Shown here in pieces: positions 44,273 through 52,779 of a DNA stretch of 64,000 nt. The translations under genes were made by a program, and so were the position numbers. The DNA is taken from NCBI GenBank assembly GCA_946567425.1, contig CAMNXF010000003.1, positions 62,001 to 126,000 of the forward strand, read 5' to 3'. Position 1 is the stretch's first letter. Each line of letters begins with the position of its first letter. The DNA comes from an uncultured Clostridia bacterium. Lineage in GTDB: Bacteria > Bacillota > Clostridia > Oscillospirales > Ruminococcaceae. The notes under the pieces were generated by a model. The model ran no database searches. It was not told the origin of the DNA and saw only the letters and a list, made by a program, of their open reading frames with translations.

Positions 44273-45706
44273 TTACTCGCTCAGCTTCTTGCGGATATAC
44301 TCCTGGATAGCCTTGGGGCTTGCCGCACCCTTAAGCGCCTTGTTCGCCTGACCCATGAAGAACCCGAACACCTTCTGGTCGCCGTTCTTGTACTGCTCAA
44401 CGGGCTTGGGGTTGTTCGCGATTATCTCGTCGACCACCTTTGCCAAAAGGTCGTTGTCCTCCTTTATCCAGAGGTCATCACGGTCAGCAATCTCTTTCGG
44501 AGTTCCGCCGTTCTCGATCATCTCGCGGAGTATCGTCTTTGCGTTCGCCTGCGAAATTTTGTCGGTCTGCATATACTCGACAAGCTGCGCAAACTCTGCC
44601 CCGCCAAATTTCAGCGCGTCCATATCCGCCTCGCCGAGGTTGATACGGCGCATAAGCTCGCCGATAATATAGTTTGCAATCGCTTTAGGGTTGTTGTAAA
44701 CCGTGATCGCCGCGTCAAAGAAGTCACAGACGCGCTTGTCGCCGACGATAATGTCTGCGTCCGCTTTCTTTATGCCATATTCGTCGACGTATCTCGCCAC
44801 GCGCTGCTCGGGCAGCTCGGGAATGGAGCTCTTTATCTCCTCCAGCTCCTCCTCAGTGAAGATTATCGGCGGAATGTCGGGGTCGGGGAAATAACGGTAA
44901 TCGTGCGCGTCCTCCTTGGAGCGCATTGCGGTGGTCTCGCCGAGCTGCTCGTTGAAACGGCGCGTCTGCTGAATTACGCGCTCGCCGTTTTCAAGAAGCT
45001 CCTCCTGCCGCTCGATCTCAACCTCAATAGCCCTCGCTATCGCCTTGAGCGAGTTGAGGTTTTTCAACTCCGTGCGCGTTCCCAGCTCGTCTGAGCCTTT
45101 CGGCGCAATGGAGATGTTCACGTCGCAACGGATAGAGCCTTGCTCCATTTTGCAGTCGCAGATACCCGCATATTGCAACAGCAGCTTTATCTTCTCGATG
45201 AACGCGATAACTTCATCAGCGGAATGGAAATCGGGCTCTGTGACTATCTCGATAAGCGGCACGCCGCAGCGGTTGTAGTCCGCGAGCGAAACGCGGTTCA
45301 CGTCGTCGTGAACGAGCTTGCCTGCGTCCTCCTCAAGGTGGATACGGTTAATGCGGATAATCTTATCCTCGCCGCCCGCATTGATGTTGACCGTTCCCGA
45401 AAGGCAGACGGGGCGCGGCATCTGCGATATCTGATATGCCTTTGGCAGATCGGGATAGAAATAGTTCTTTCTGTCCCATTTCGTAAACCGCGAAATGTCG
45501 CAATTCATCACATACCCCGCCTTAATAATGTACTCGACCGCCTTTTGGTTGAGCACGGGCAGAGTTCCCGGCAAACCGCTGCAAACGGGGCAGCAGCGCG
45601 AGTTCGGCGTTCCGCCGAATTCCGCGGAACAGGTGCAGAACACCTTGGATTTTGTCAATAATTCCGCGTGAATTTCAAGACCCATTGTTGGAAAATAAGC
45701 GCTCAT
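44273..45706 (-). CDS. gatB: Asp-tRNA(Asn)/Glu-tRNA(Gln) amidotransferase subunit B
   Basis: 477 residues. The N-terminal kinase-like cradle has MGLEIHAELLTKSKVFCTC, CPVCSGLPGTLPVLN, and the RCDVNISI and ELKNLNSLKAIARAIE motifs; the C-terminal helical tail domain (about 325-477) binds the tRNA, ending ALKGAASPKAIQEYIRKKL. With GatC and GatA it converts Glu-tRNA(Gln) and, where needed, Asp-tRNA(Asn). ATG 45706 follows a GGGGGGTG site; an ATG at 45793 lies inside gatA and is unsupported. Confidence 0.97.
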   Translation of the reverse strand: MSAYFPTMGLEIHAELLTKSKVFCTCSAEFGGTPNSRCCPVCSGLPGTLPVLNQKAVEYIIKAGYVMNCDISRFTKWDRKNYFYPDLPKAYQISQMPRPVCLSGTVNINAGGEDKIIRINRIHLEEDAGKLVHDDVNRVSLADYNRCGVPLIEIVTEPDFHSADEVIAFIEKIKLLLQYAGICDCKMEQGSIRCDVNISIAPKGSDELGTRTELKNLNSLKAIARAIEVEIERQEELLENGERVIQQTRRFNEQLGETTAMRSKEDAHDYRYFPDPDIPPIIFTEEELEEIKSSIPELPEQRVARYVDEYGIKKADADIIVGDKRVCDFFDAAITVYNNPKAIANYIIGELMRRINLGEADMDALKFGGAEFAQLVEYMQTDKISQANAKTILREMIENGGTPKEIADRDDLWIKEDNDLLAKVVDEIIANNPKPVEQYKNGDQKVFGFFMGQANKALKGAASPKAIQEYIRKKLSE

Positions 45707-45719
45707 GTCCACACCCCCC

Positions 45720-47168
45720 TTACAGCTTCGGAGCAACGGGCACAAACCCTTGCTCGAACGCGTCCGCGCATTGCAGAATAGTCGTTTCGTCAAAGCGCTT
45801 TCCGATTATCGACATACCGATAGGCAAGCCGCTTTCCGTGTAGCCGCACGTCGTCGAAACGCCCGGCAGTTTCGCGATATTCACCGTAACGGTGCAGATA
45901 TCCGCTTGGTACATCTTTACGGGATCGCTGTCCTGCGAGCCTATCTTGTACGCGGGCGTGGGCGCAGTGGGCGTGAGGATAACATCCGCCTGCTCGAAAA
46001 TTCGGTTATACTGTCGGATAATTTCCTGTTTGAGTGCGAGCGCTTTCTTGTAGTACGCGTCATAGTAGCCGCTCGACAGCGCGTAGTTGCCGAGCAGAAT
46101 ACGGCGCTTTACCTCCTCGCCAAAGCCGCGCGAACGGCTGTCGCGGATAAGCTCCTCGAACGTTCTGCCCTCGCCCCTGAAGCCGTACTTTATTCCGTCG
46201 AAGCGCGAAAGGTTTGAAGCCGCCTCCGCGCACGCTATCAGATAGTACGCGGGGATCGCGTATTTCAGCCCGGGCATGGAGCATTCAACGAGAACAGCGC
46301 CCTGTTTTTCAAGCTCGTGCGCCGCGTTCATGACCGCATCTTTTACCGCTTCGTCAACGCCCTCCGCGTAGAACTCCTTTGGCAGAGCAATCTTCATACC
46401 CTTTATCGGCTGTCCGAGCTTCTCCGTAAAGTCGGGAACTTCCGCTTTCGCGGAGGTCGCGTCGTGCCTGTCGTGACCGCATATCGCGTTGAGGATTACG
46501 GCGCAGTCGCGCGTGTCGTTACATATCGGACCTATCTGGTCTAGCGAGCTTGCGAACGCGACCAATCCGTAGCGCGAAACGCGCCCGTATGTCGGCTTGA
46601 TACCCGTCACTCCGCAGAACGACGACGGCTGGCGAATAGAGCCGCCCGTATCGCTGCCGAGCGCCGCGGGAGCAAGCGACGCCGAAACCGCTGCCGCCGA
46701 GCCGCCCGAACTTCCGCCGGGAACACGCTCGAGGTCATACGGGTTCTTCGTTTTTGCGAACGCGGAGGTCTGGTTCGAGCCGCCCATCGCAAACTCGTCC
46801 ATCGACGTGCGTCCGAGCAAAACATACCCTTGTGCGTTCAGCTTTTCGATAACCGTCGCGTTATACGGCGGAATGAAATTCTCCAGCATACGGCTCGCAC
46901 AGGTCGTGCGCACTCCGTCAATACATATATTGTCCTTTATCGCGAGCGGAATGCCCGTCAGCGCCGAGGACTTCCCCTCGTCGATGAGCTTCTGGGCGTT
47001 CTCCGCGCTGCGCATTGCCTCGTCCTTTGTTACCGTAATATACGAAAGCAAGTCCTTATCGACCGCCTCAATTCTTTTAAAATACTCTCCGCAAAGCTCA
47101 ACAGCACTTATTTCCTTGCTGTCAAGAGCCTTGCGCAGATCGCGTATCCTTGTCCGTATCAAATCCAT
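45720..47168 (-). CDS. gatA: Asp-tRNA(Asn)/Glu-tRNA(Gln) amidotransferase subunit A
   Basis: 482 residues, amidase-signature enzyme. The catalytic Lys is in PLAIKDNICIDG (about 80), and the cis-Ser/Ser pair is in the GGSSGGSAAA ... GSDTGGSIRQPSSFCG region (about 150-180). It liberates ammonia from glutamine for the GatB reaction. It is 13 bases upstream of gatB, while the gap to gatC is unusually long (295 bases). Confidence 0.97.
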   Translation of the reverse strand: MDLIRTRIRDLRKALDSKEISAVELCGEYFKRIEAVDKDLLSYITVTKDEAMRSAENAQKLIDEGKSSALTGIPLAIKDNICIDGVRTTCASRMLENFIPPYNATVIEKLNAQGYVLLGRTSMDEFAMGGSNQTSAFAKTKNPYDLERVPGGSSGGSAAAVSASLAPAALGSDTGGSIRQPSSFCGVTGIKPTYGRVSRYGLVAFASSLDQIGPICNDTRDCAVILNAICGHDRHDATSAKAEVPDFTEKLGQPIKGMKIALPKEFYAEGVDEAVKDAVMNAAHELEKQGAVLVECSMPGLKYAIPAYYLIACAEAASNLSRFDGIKYGFRGEGRTFEELIRDSRSRGFGEEVKRRILLGNYALSSGYYDAYYKKALALKQEIIRQYNRIFEQADVILTPTAPTPAYKIGSQDSDPVKMYQADICTVTVNIAKLPGVSTTCGYTESGLPIGMSIIGKRFDETTILQCADAFEQGFVPVAPKL

Positions 47169-47463
47169 TTTTTACTCCTTATTTTAATGTCAAAAGCTCG
47201 CACCGCTCACTTCGTTCGCTAGCCAACGGCAGCTCCTCCGCTTCACTTCGTTCTGCTCCGTCATTACCGTTGCTTGCGACTTTTGACGCTGCGGCTTTTG
47301 TTTGTGATTGGTTTTTTACTGCATCTCGCGGCGTAAACTTAAATTATACACCACGCTAAACAGAAAATCCACGCGCGGCTTTTACGGTGTTTTGCGAAAC
47401 AAAACCGAATTGCCTTTAGGGCAATTTGAGCAAAAACGCAGAGGGTTTCGGCGCAGCCGAAAC
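47169..47463 (-). repeat. gatC-gatA spacer with nested hairpin repeats
   Basis: Three inverted-repeat units. First, GTCAAAAG (47189-47196) pairs with CTTTTGAC (47280-47287), enclosing AACGG/CCGTT (47225-47229 and 47267-47271), with the near-direct repeat TCACTTCGTTC at two places inside. Second, AATTGCC / GGCAATT (47408-47426), followed on the minus strand by CGGTTTTGTTT. Third, a perfect 8-bp stem GTTTCGGC / GCCGAAAC (47445-47463) directly after the gatC stop. Probably one inserted repeat plus terminator-like stems. Confidence 0.5.
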
Positions 47464-47748
47464 TTAGTCCACGACCTTGGGCACAACATAGCACCCGTCG
47501 GTATTCTCGGCGTTTGACAGCAGCTTTTCTGTCGGGAAGCTCTCCTCGGGATCGTCCTCGCGCGTATCGCCGAAACGTATATCGTTGCCGTCCTTGGTGT
47601 CGTCGTAGGTGAGGTCGAACTCCTTTATCTTGTCCATAAGGTCGATAATATCGCTCATCTCGCCCATTACCTTTTTCATGCCCTCTTCGTCATAGTCTAG
47701 CTTGGACAGCTCGCATAAATGCTGTATAGTCTGTATTTCAATAGCCAT
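47464..47748 (-). CDS. gatC: Asp-tRNA(Asn)/Glu-tRNA(Gln) amidotransferase subunit C
   Basis: 94 residues: the helical N-terminus IQHLCELSKLDYDEEGMKKVM and GEMSDIIDLMDKI, then the extended linker DDPEESFPTEKLLSNAENTDG and C-terminal VPKVVD that wraps between GatA and GatB. GAGAGGAG precedes ATG 47748. It heads the gat genes. Confidence 0.95.
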   Translation of the reverse strand: MAIEIQTIQHLCELSKLDYDEEGMKKVMGEMSDIIDLMDKIKEFDLTYDDTKDGNDIRFGDTREDDPEESFPTEKLLSNAENTDGCYVVPKVVD

Positions 47749-47786
47749 AGTCTGCTCCTCTCTTTCGGGTAGTCCATACATTTAAT

Positions 47787-47815
47787 ATTATATCCCATTT
47801 TCCAACTTTTTTCAA
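47787..47815 (-). promoter_or_regulatory. Promoter of the gat genes
   Basis: Minus-strand TTGAAA (47810-47815) and TATAAT (47787-47792), 17 bases apart, about 40 bases before gatC. Confidence 0.7.
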
Positions 47816-47938
47816 TAGCAATTTGGCAAAAAATCCAATTTATACAAAATAACGAAATTTCTGCATAATTTGCCTGAACATTCTTGCAATTGCAACTAAA
47901 ATATTTTTAGGCGAACTAAACCAAAACCGAATATAGGT

Positions 47939-47967
47939 TTGACATCTTAACAAATCCGTGTTATAAT
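47939..47967 (+). promoter_or_regulatory. Consensus promoter of the 65-residue gene
   Basis: TTGACA (47939-47944) and TATAAT (47962-47967), exactly 17 bases apart. Confidence 0.85.
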
Positions 47968-48000
47968 GTAGAAAACCACATTTAACAAGGGAGTGTAAAA

Positions 48001-48198
48001 ATGTGTGATATTCAATTTAAAGACAATTTACGCAAAGATCTGATCACATTCAAGCATCATAAAGAGCTTCTGGAATCAGACAAAAAGGTCGAGCTGCAAA
48101 AGGCAATTGATCAGAAAAACGAACGCATCAACGCAAGCTTGCAGGATCAACCAATCAAAGCGCATATTTTAAAGGTGTTAAGTCCGCAAAGGGCTTGA
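48001..48198 (+). CDS. Small charged protein, unknown function
   Basis: 65 residues, helical and highly charged: FKDNLRKDLITFKHHKELLE, KKVELQKAIDQKNERINASL. No Cys pair, no membrane segment. It has a consensus promoter, an AAGGGAGTG ribosome site and a terminator that begins inside its last codons, so it is a compact one-gene unit of about 235 bases. The sequence looks like a small coiled-coil protein; the family is not recognised. Confidence 0.65.
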   Translation: MCDIQFKDNLRKDLITFKHHKELLESDKKVELQKAIDQKNERINASLQDQPIKAHILKVLSPQRA

Positions 48199-48208
48199 CA
48201 CCTTTTTT
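48172..48208 (+). terminator. Terminator overlapping the end of the 65-residue gene
   Basis: Stem AAGGTGTTAAGTCC / GGGCTTGACACCTT (14 pairs including G-T wobbles, GCAAA loop), followed by TTTTT. The stop codon lies in its 3' arm. Confidence 0.85.
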
Positions 48209-48263
48209 GTAAAAGTTTCAGCCACAAAATGAAAGTTCAAAATAAATTTCTTGCAAAAAACTC

Positions 48264-48292
48264 TTGACATTTTTTACAAACAGTGGTATAAT
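48264..48292 (+). promoter_or_regulatory. Consensus promoter of the split glutamate synthase operon
   Basis: TTGACA (48264-48269) and TATAAT (48287-48292), exactly 17 bases apart. Confidence 0.85.
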
Positions 48293-48298
48293 AACAGT

Positions 48299-48473
48299 GT
48301 TGCGAAATGTTGAAAAACTTCGTATCTTGCGTTATTCAACATAGTTAACAGAGTTTTCAACAATGCGGCGGTTGAAAATTATTACCGTGTTCATTGTGAA
48401 ATTTTTCCGCGCTTTCAATTGCGCAAGGCAGACTAAGGTCGGTTTTCCGTCCTATAAAGGAGTAGTGAACTTA
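48299..48473 (+). promoter_or_regulatory. Leader of the glutamate synthase operon with alternating complementary repeats
   Basis: About 175 untranslated bases. TGTTGAA (48308-48314) can pair with TTCAACA (48335-48341); TTTTCAAC (48354-48361) can pair with GTTGAAAA (48371-48378); because all four arms share GTTGAA/TTCAAC, the pairings can also be exchanged. A further stem AGG-CGG / CCG-CCT lies just before the ribosome site. The arrangement suggests a switchable leader; an ANTAR antiterminator protein is encoded at the end of the gene group, but a typical double hairpin with six-base loops was not found. Confidence 0.4.
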
Positions 48474-49589
48474 ATGTTACAGAAAGAGGGAGCAACACGA
48501 ATTCCGGCGGGCTGCGCGATCTCGGGTTTCATAAACAGAAGCGGCAGACGCACGAACGGCAGCGTTATCGTGAATTCGATCGGCTGTATGCACGAGCGTT
48601 CAAACGGCTTGGGCGGCGGCTTTGCGGGGTACGGGATATACCCCGAGTACAAGGATCAGTACGCGCTGCACGTTTTCTATGATTCGAGCGAGGCGCGCAT
48701 CAAGGCGGAGGCATTTCTCGACCGCCATTTCGACGTGGTGAACCTGTCAAGGATACCCGTTCGCAAAAACCCGAACATCACCGACGAGCCGCTTATCTGG
48801 CGCTATTTCGTCAATCCGCTGCCCACGAAATTGCAGGACAGCCAGCTTGACGAGCGCACGTTCGTCGCGAAATGCGTCATCAAGATTAATGACAAGATAG
48901 ACGGCGCGTATGTGTTTTCAAGCGGCAAGAATATGGGCGTTTTCAAGGCAGTCGGCTATCCCGAGGACGTAGGCGATTTCTACCGTCTCGAGGAATACGA
49001 CGGCTGGGCGTGGACAGTTCACGGGCGCTATCCGACGAACACCCCCGGCTGGTGGGGCGGCGCGCACCCGTTCTCGCTGCTGGACTACACTATCGTCCAC
49101 AACGGCGAAATTTCGTCCTACGACGCGAACCGCCGCTTTATCGAGATGTTCGGCTACAAGTGTAATCTGCTCACCGATACAGAGGTCATTACATACATTA
49201 TCGACTATCTGCACAGACGGCTCGGAATGCCGCTTGAGGACGTGGCTAAGGTTATCGCGTCGCCGTTCTGGAGCGAGCTGGAGAGCGGAAAGTTCTCCCC
49301 TGAGGACACCGAAAAGTTCCGCCATTTCAGGAACGTTTATTCGAGTTTGCTCATCACGGGTCCGTTCTCGATAATACTGGGCTTTAACAACGGCATCATG
49401 GCGCTCAATGACAGGCTTAAGCTGCGCTCCATGGTCGCCGCCGAAAAGGACGACACCGTGTATATTTCGTCAGAGGAATGCTCGATCAGAACTATGTGCC
49501 CCGACGTGGACAGAATATGGAGCCCGCGCGGCGGTGAGCCTATCATAGTTACGCTCGACAAGAACGCACAGGAAAGGGTGGGAAAGTAA
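48474..49589 (+). CDS. Glutamate synthase, stand-alone glutamine amidotransferase (GltB N-terminal) subunit
   Basis: About 371 residues, class II glutaminase. The likely nucleophile is Cys14 in IPAGCAISGFINR, exposed if a 13-residue propeptide is removed as in GltB. Further motifs are MHERSNGLGGGFAGYGIYPEY, WTVHGRYPTNTPGWWGGAHPF and HNGEISSYDANRRFIEMFGY. It hydrolyses glutamine and passes ammonia to the FMN subunit. AAAGGAG precedes ATG 48474. First gene of a five-gene split GOGAT like that of archaea and some Clostridia. Confidence 0.9.
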   Translation: MLQKEGATRIPAGCAISGFINRSGRRTNGSVIVNSIGCMHERSNGLGGGFAGYGIYPEYKDQYALHVFYDSSEARIKAEAFLDRHFDVVNLSRIPVRKNPNITDEPLIWRYFVNPLPTKLQDSQLDERTFVAKCVIKINDKIDGAYVFSSGKNMGVFKAVGYPEDVGDFYRLEEYDGWAWTVHGRYPTNTPGWWGGAHPFSLLDYTIVHNGEISSYDANRRFIEMFGYKCNLLTDTEVITYIIDYLHRRLGMPLEDVAKVIASPFWSELESGKFSPEDTEKFRHFRNVYSSLLITGPFSIILGFNNGIMALNDRLKLRSMVAAEKDDTVYISSEECSIRTMCPDVDRIWSPRGGEPIIVTLDKNAQERVGK

Positions 49590-51095
49590 GTGGCTGTAAA
49601 TTACATGAACCCTCTTTTTGAGGTGATAAGAGACCCCGACAGGTGCATAAAGTGCCGCGTATGCGAGCGGCAGTGCGCCAACGAGGTACATAAATACGAT
49701 CCCGACCTCGACAAAATGGTCGCGGACGAAACGACATGCGTGGACTGTCAGCGATGCGTCTGCCTTTGCCCGACGCACGCGATAAAGATACGTCCGAACG
49801 AGAACCAATTCCGCGAGAACGGAAACTGGACGCACACCGTTATGGACGAGGTCTACAAACAGGCGGGCAGCGGCGGAGTGCTGCTGTCGGCAATGGGCAA
49901 CCCCAAGGACTACCCCGTTTACTGGGATAAGATACTGCTGAACGCCTCTCAGGTAACGAACCCGCCTATCGACCCGCTCCGCGAGCCTATGGAGACAAAG
50001 ACGTTTCTCGGAAAGAAGCCGCAGAAAATTTCCTACGATGAGAACGGCAGGGCGCATTTCGAGAAAACGCCGTATTTGGAGCTTGACGTGCCGATAATGT
50101 TCTCGGCGATGTCGTTCGGCTCGATCTCCAAAAACGCGCACGAAAGTCTGGCGAGAGCCGCCAAGGAGCTCGGAACGTTCTACAACACGGGCGAGGGCGG
50201 TCTGCACGAGGACTTCTACAAGTACGGCGCGAACACGATCTGTCAGGTCGCTTCGGGACGGTTCGGCGTGTTCAAGGGCTATCTGGACGCAGGCGCAGCT
50301 ATCGAGATAAAAATGGGTCAAGGCGCAAAGCCCGGTATCGGCGGACATCTCCCCGGAATGAAGATAAACGACGAAATTTCCAAGACGCGCATGATACCCA
50401 AGGGCACGGACGCTATCTCCCCCGCTCCGCACCACGACATTTATTCTATCGAGGACTTGCGGCAGCTTGTTTTCTCGCTGAAGGAGGCAACGGGCTGGGA
50501 AAAGCCCGTTATCGTGAAGATCGCGGCTGTACATAACGTTGCGGCTATCGCGTCTGGTATCGCGCGCTCGGGCGCGGATATTATCGCGATCGACGGTTTC
50601 CGCGGCGGCACGGGCGCTGCTCCCACGAGAATACGAGACAATGTGGGTATTCCCATTGAACTCGCATTGGCAAGCGTGGATCAGCGGCTGCGCGACGAGG
50701 GCATTCGCAACGATGTTTCTATTGTCGCGGGCGGTTCTATGCGCTCGGCTGCGGACGTTGTCAAGGCGATAGCGCTCGGCGCGGATGCGGTCTATATCGC
50801 GTCGGCGGCGCTGCTGGCGCTGGGCTGTCATCTGTGCCGCTCGTGCAACACGGGCAAGTGCAACTGGGGTATCGCGACGCAGCGAGCGGACTTGGTTAAG
50901 CGTCTGAACCCCGATATCGGCTATAAGCGGCTGGTAAATCTCGTTACCGCTTGGGATCACGAGATCAAGGAAATTATGGGCGGTATGGGAATTAACTCCA
51001 TTGAGGCTCTGCGCGGAAACAGACTTATGCTGCGCGGTATCGGACTGAACCAAAAGGAACTGGATATCCTCGGTATTCAGCACGCGGGCGAATAA
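49590..51095 (+). CDS. Glutamate synthase FMN-binding (GltB central) subunit with N-terminal ferredoxin domain
   Basis: 501 residues. The N-terminus (about 12-65) carries two 4Fe-4S motifs (CIKCRVCERQC and CVDCQRCVCLCP). The rest is the FMN barrel with FSAMSFGSISKNAHESLARA, GQGAKPGIGGHLPG, APHHDIYSIEDL, and the [3Fe-4S] cysteine cluster CHLCRSCNTGKCNWG near 410-425. It makes glutamate from 2-oxoglutarate and ammonia. The GTG start follows the previous stop directly, with AAAGGGTGG inside the preceding gene. Confidence 0.93.
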   Translation: MAVNYMNPLFEVIRDPDRCIKCRVCERQCANEVHKYDPDLDKMVADETTCVDCQRCVCLCPTHAIKIRPNENQFRENGNWTHTVMDEVYKQAGSGGVLLSAMGNPKDYPVYWDKILLNASQVTNPPIDPLREPMETKTFLGKKPQKISYDENGRAHFEKTPYLELDVPIMFSAMSFGSISKNAHESLARAAKELGTFYNTGEGGLHEDFYKYGANTICQVASGRFGVFKGYLDAGAAIEIKMGQGAKPGIGGHLPGMKINDEISKTRMIPKGTDAISPAPHHDIYSIEDLRQLVFSLKEATGWEKPVIVKIAAVHNVAAIASGIARSGADIIAIDGFRGGTGAAPTRIRDNVGIPIELALASVDQRLRDEGIRNDVSIVAGGSMRSAADVVKAIALGADAVYIASAALLALGCHLCRSCNTGKCNWGIATQRADLVKRLNPDIGYKRLVNLVTAWDHEIKEIMGGMGINSIEALRGNRLMLRGIGLNQKELDILGIQHAGE

Positions 51096-51109
51096 GGGGG
51101 GGCAGGACA

Positions 51110-51544
51110 ATGAAAAAAGTTTACGTAAATGAAGATTGGTGCTTGGCTTGCCACCTTTGTGAGTACTACTGCGCGGCGGCAAACAGCGGTGCGCCGAATA
51201 TGATAAAGGCGTTCAAAAACGGCAAAAAGCCTATTCCGCGTATTCAGGTGGAAGAGGGCAGCGAGGTGAACTTCGCGGTACAGTGCCGCCACTGCGACGG
51301 CAAGGCTTGCGTTAAGGGCTGTATCACGGGAGCGCTGTCAATCGTGGACGGCGTGGTCGTGTGCGACGAAAGCCGCTGCGTGGGCTGCGGAACATGCATA
51401 CTCAGCTGTCCGTTCGGGTGTATCGTTTTTGACGAGGAAAATCACCGCATACATAAGTGCGACCTGTGCACGAAAAATCACGGCGGCGAGCCCGCGTGCG
51501 TGCAGGGCTGTCCAAACAACGCTATCGTATTTGAAGAGAGGTGA
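51110..51544 (+). CDS. Polyferredoxin-type iron-sulfur subunit of the glutamate synthase
   Basis: 144 residues with four cysteine motifs: CLACHLCEYYC, CRHCDGKACVKGC, CVGCGTCILSCPFGC and CDLC-then-CVQGC. This is the HycB/DmsB-like four-cluster pattern, an electron wire between the flavin oxidoreductase and the FMN subunit. An AAGGGGGG site precedes ATG. It overlaps or abuts the next gene. Confidence 0.9.
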   Translation: MKKVYVNEDWCLACHLCEYYCAAANSGAPNMIKAFKNGKKPIPRIQVEEGSEVNFAVQCRHCDGKACVKGCITGALSIVDGVVVCDESRCVGCGTCILSCPFGCIVFDEENHRIHKCDLCTKNHGGEPACVQGCPNNAIVFEER

Positions 51545-51549
51545 GCGGA

Positions 51550-52779
51550 ATGAATTATGTAATTATCGGAAACTCCGCAGCGGCGGTCGGCACTATCGCG
51601 GGCATTCGCGAGATTGACAGTACTGGAAAGATCACCGTCATCTCGGACGAGAAATATCACACCTATTCGCGTCCGCTTATCTCGTACTGGCTTCAGGGCA
51701 AGGTCTCGGACAAGAATATTTACTACCGCGACCCCGATTTCTACGAGAATAACGGCGTGGAGACCGTTCTTGGTAAAAAGGTCGTTAAGATTGATGCGGC
51801 AAATAAATCAGTCGTGCTGGACGACGGGCTTGCCGTGCCTTACGACAAGCTCATGGTGGCAACGGGCTCAAAACCGTTTGTGCCGCCCATGAACGGCTTG
51901 GATAAGGTGCATTATCACACGTTTATGAGCTTTGACAGCGTTAAGACCATCCGCTCTGAGCTTAAGGACGGTATGAACATACTGATAATCGGCGCGGGTT
52001 TGATAGGTCTGAAAGCCGCAGAAGCGCTTCACGAGCATAACGCGAAAATAACCGTCGTGGATATGGCGGACAGGATTTTGCCGTCTATTCTCGACGTCCG
52101 CGCAGGTATGAAAATGCAGAAGCACATTGAAAATCAGGGCGTGAAATTTATTCTCGGAACATCGGCGGACGAGTTCACCGAGCATTCGGCAAGGCTCAAG
52201 AACGGCATGACCGTTGACTTCGATATGCTGATCATCGCGGTCGGAGTTCGTCCGAACACGGAGCTTATCGCGGACGCGGGCGGCAAGGTAGAACGCGGCA
52301 TAATCACCGACGATACGCAGAAAACCTCGCTCGACGACGTTTACGCGGCGGGCGACTGCACGGTTTCTCACGACGCGTCCTCGGACACGGACAAAATTCT
52401 CGCGCTGCTGCCGAACGCGTATATGCAGGGCGAGGTCGCGGGGAAAAATATGGCGGGGCGCGAGTTCCGCTATGTGAACGCTATCCCGATGAACGCAATC
52501 GGATTTTTCGGGTTGCATATCATCAGCGCGGGTTCGTATGACGGTGAGGAATTTATTGACGAAACCGAGAATACATATAAAAAGCTGGTGTTCCGCGATA
52601 ACACGCTGAAAGGGTACATTCTTATGGGCGACGTGCGCCGCGCGGGAATTTATACCTCTATGATAAAAGAGCATATCGACCTCGGCGAAGTGGATGTTGA
52701 AATGCTCAAGGAAAAGCCGCAGATGATGATGTTCGGCAAGGCGCGGCGCGAGGAAAAGCTGGGAGGTATTATCAGATGA
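51550..52779 (+). CDS. FAD/NAD(P)-dependent oxidoreductase subunit of the glutamate synthase
   Basis: About 409 residues. FAD site MNYVIIGNSAAAVGTIAGI, PLISYWLQGKVS, second dinucleotide site ILIIGAGLIGLKAAEAL, and the FAD-contacting VYAAGDCTVSHD. It is of the nitrite reductase NirB/rubredoxin reductase type rather than the usual GltD. It should feed electrons from NAD(P)H via the ferredoxin subunit. ATG 51550 is chosen with AGAGGTG six bases upstream; a GTG at 51541 overlapping the previous stop is possible. Confidence 0.88.
   Translation: MNYVIIGNSAAAVGTIAGIREIDSTGKITVISDEKYHTYSRPLISYWLQGKVSDKNIYYRDPDFYENNGVETVLGKKVVKIDAANKSVVLDDGLAVPYDKLMVATGSKPFVPPMNGLDKVHYHTFMSFDSVKTIRSELKDGMNILIIGAGLIGLKAAEALHEHNAKITVVDMADRILPSILDVRAGMKMQKHIENQGVKFILGTSADEFTEHSARLKNGMTVDFDMLIIAVGVRPNTELIADAGGKVERGIITDDTQKTSLDDVYAAGDCTVSHDASSDTDKILALLPNAYMQGEVAGKNMAGREFRYVNAIPMNAIGFFGLHIISAGSYDGEEFIDETENTYKKLVFRDNTLKGYILMGDVRRAGIYTSMIKEHIDLGEVDVEMLKEKPQMMMFGKARREEKLGGIIR

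Noticed and set aside
49470..51182. Long open frame antisense to the FMN subunit of glutamate synthase (570 codons)
   Set aside because: Composition (Arg/His/Val-rich) is typical of an antisense shadow, and the sense strand is a well-conserved enzyme.
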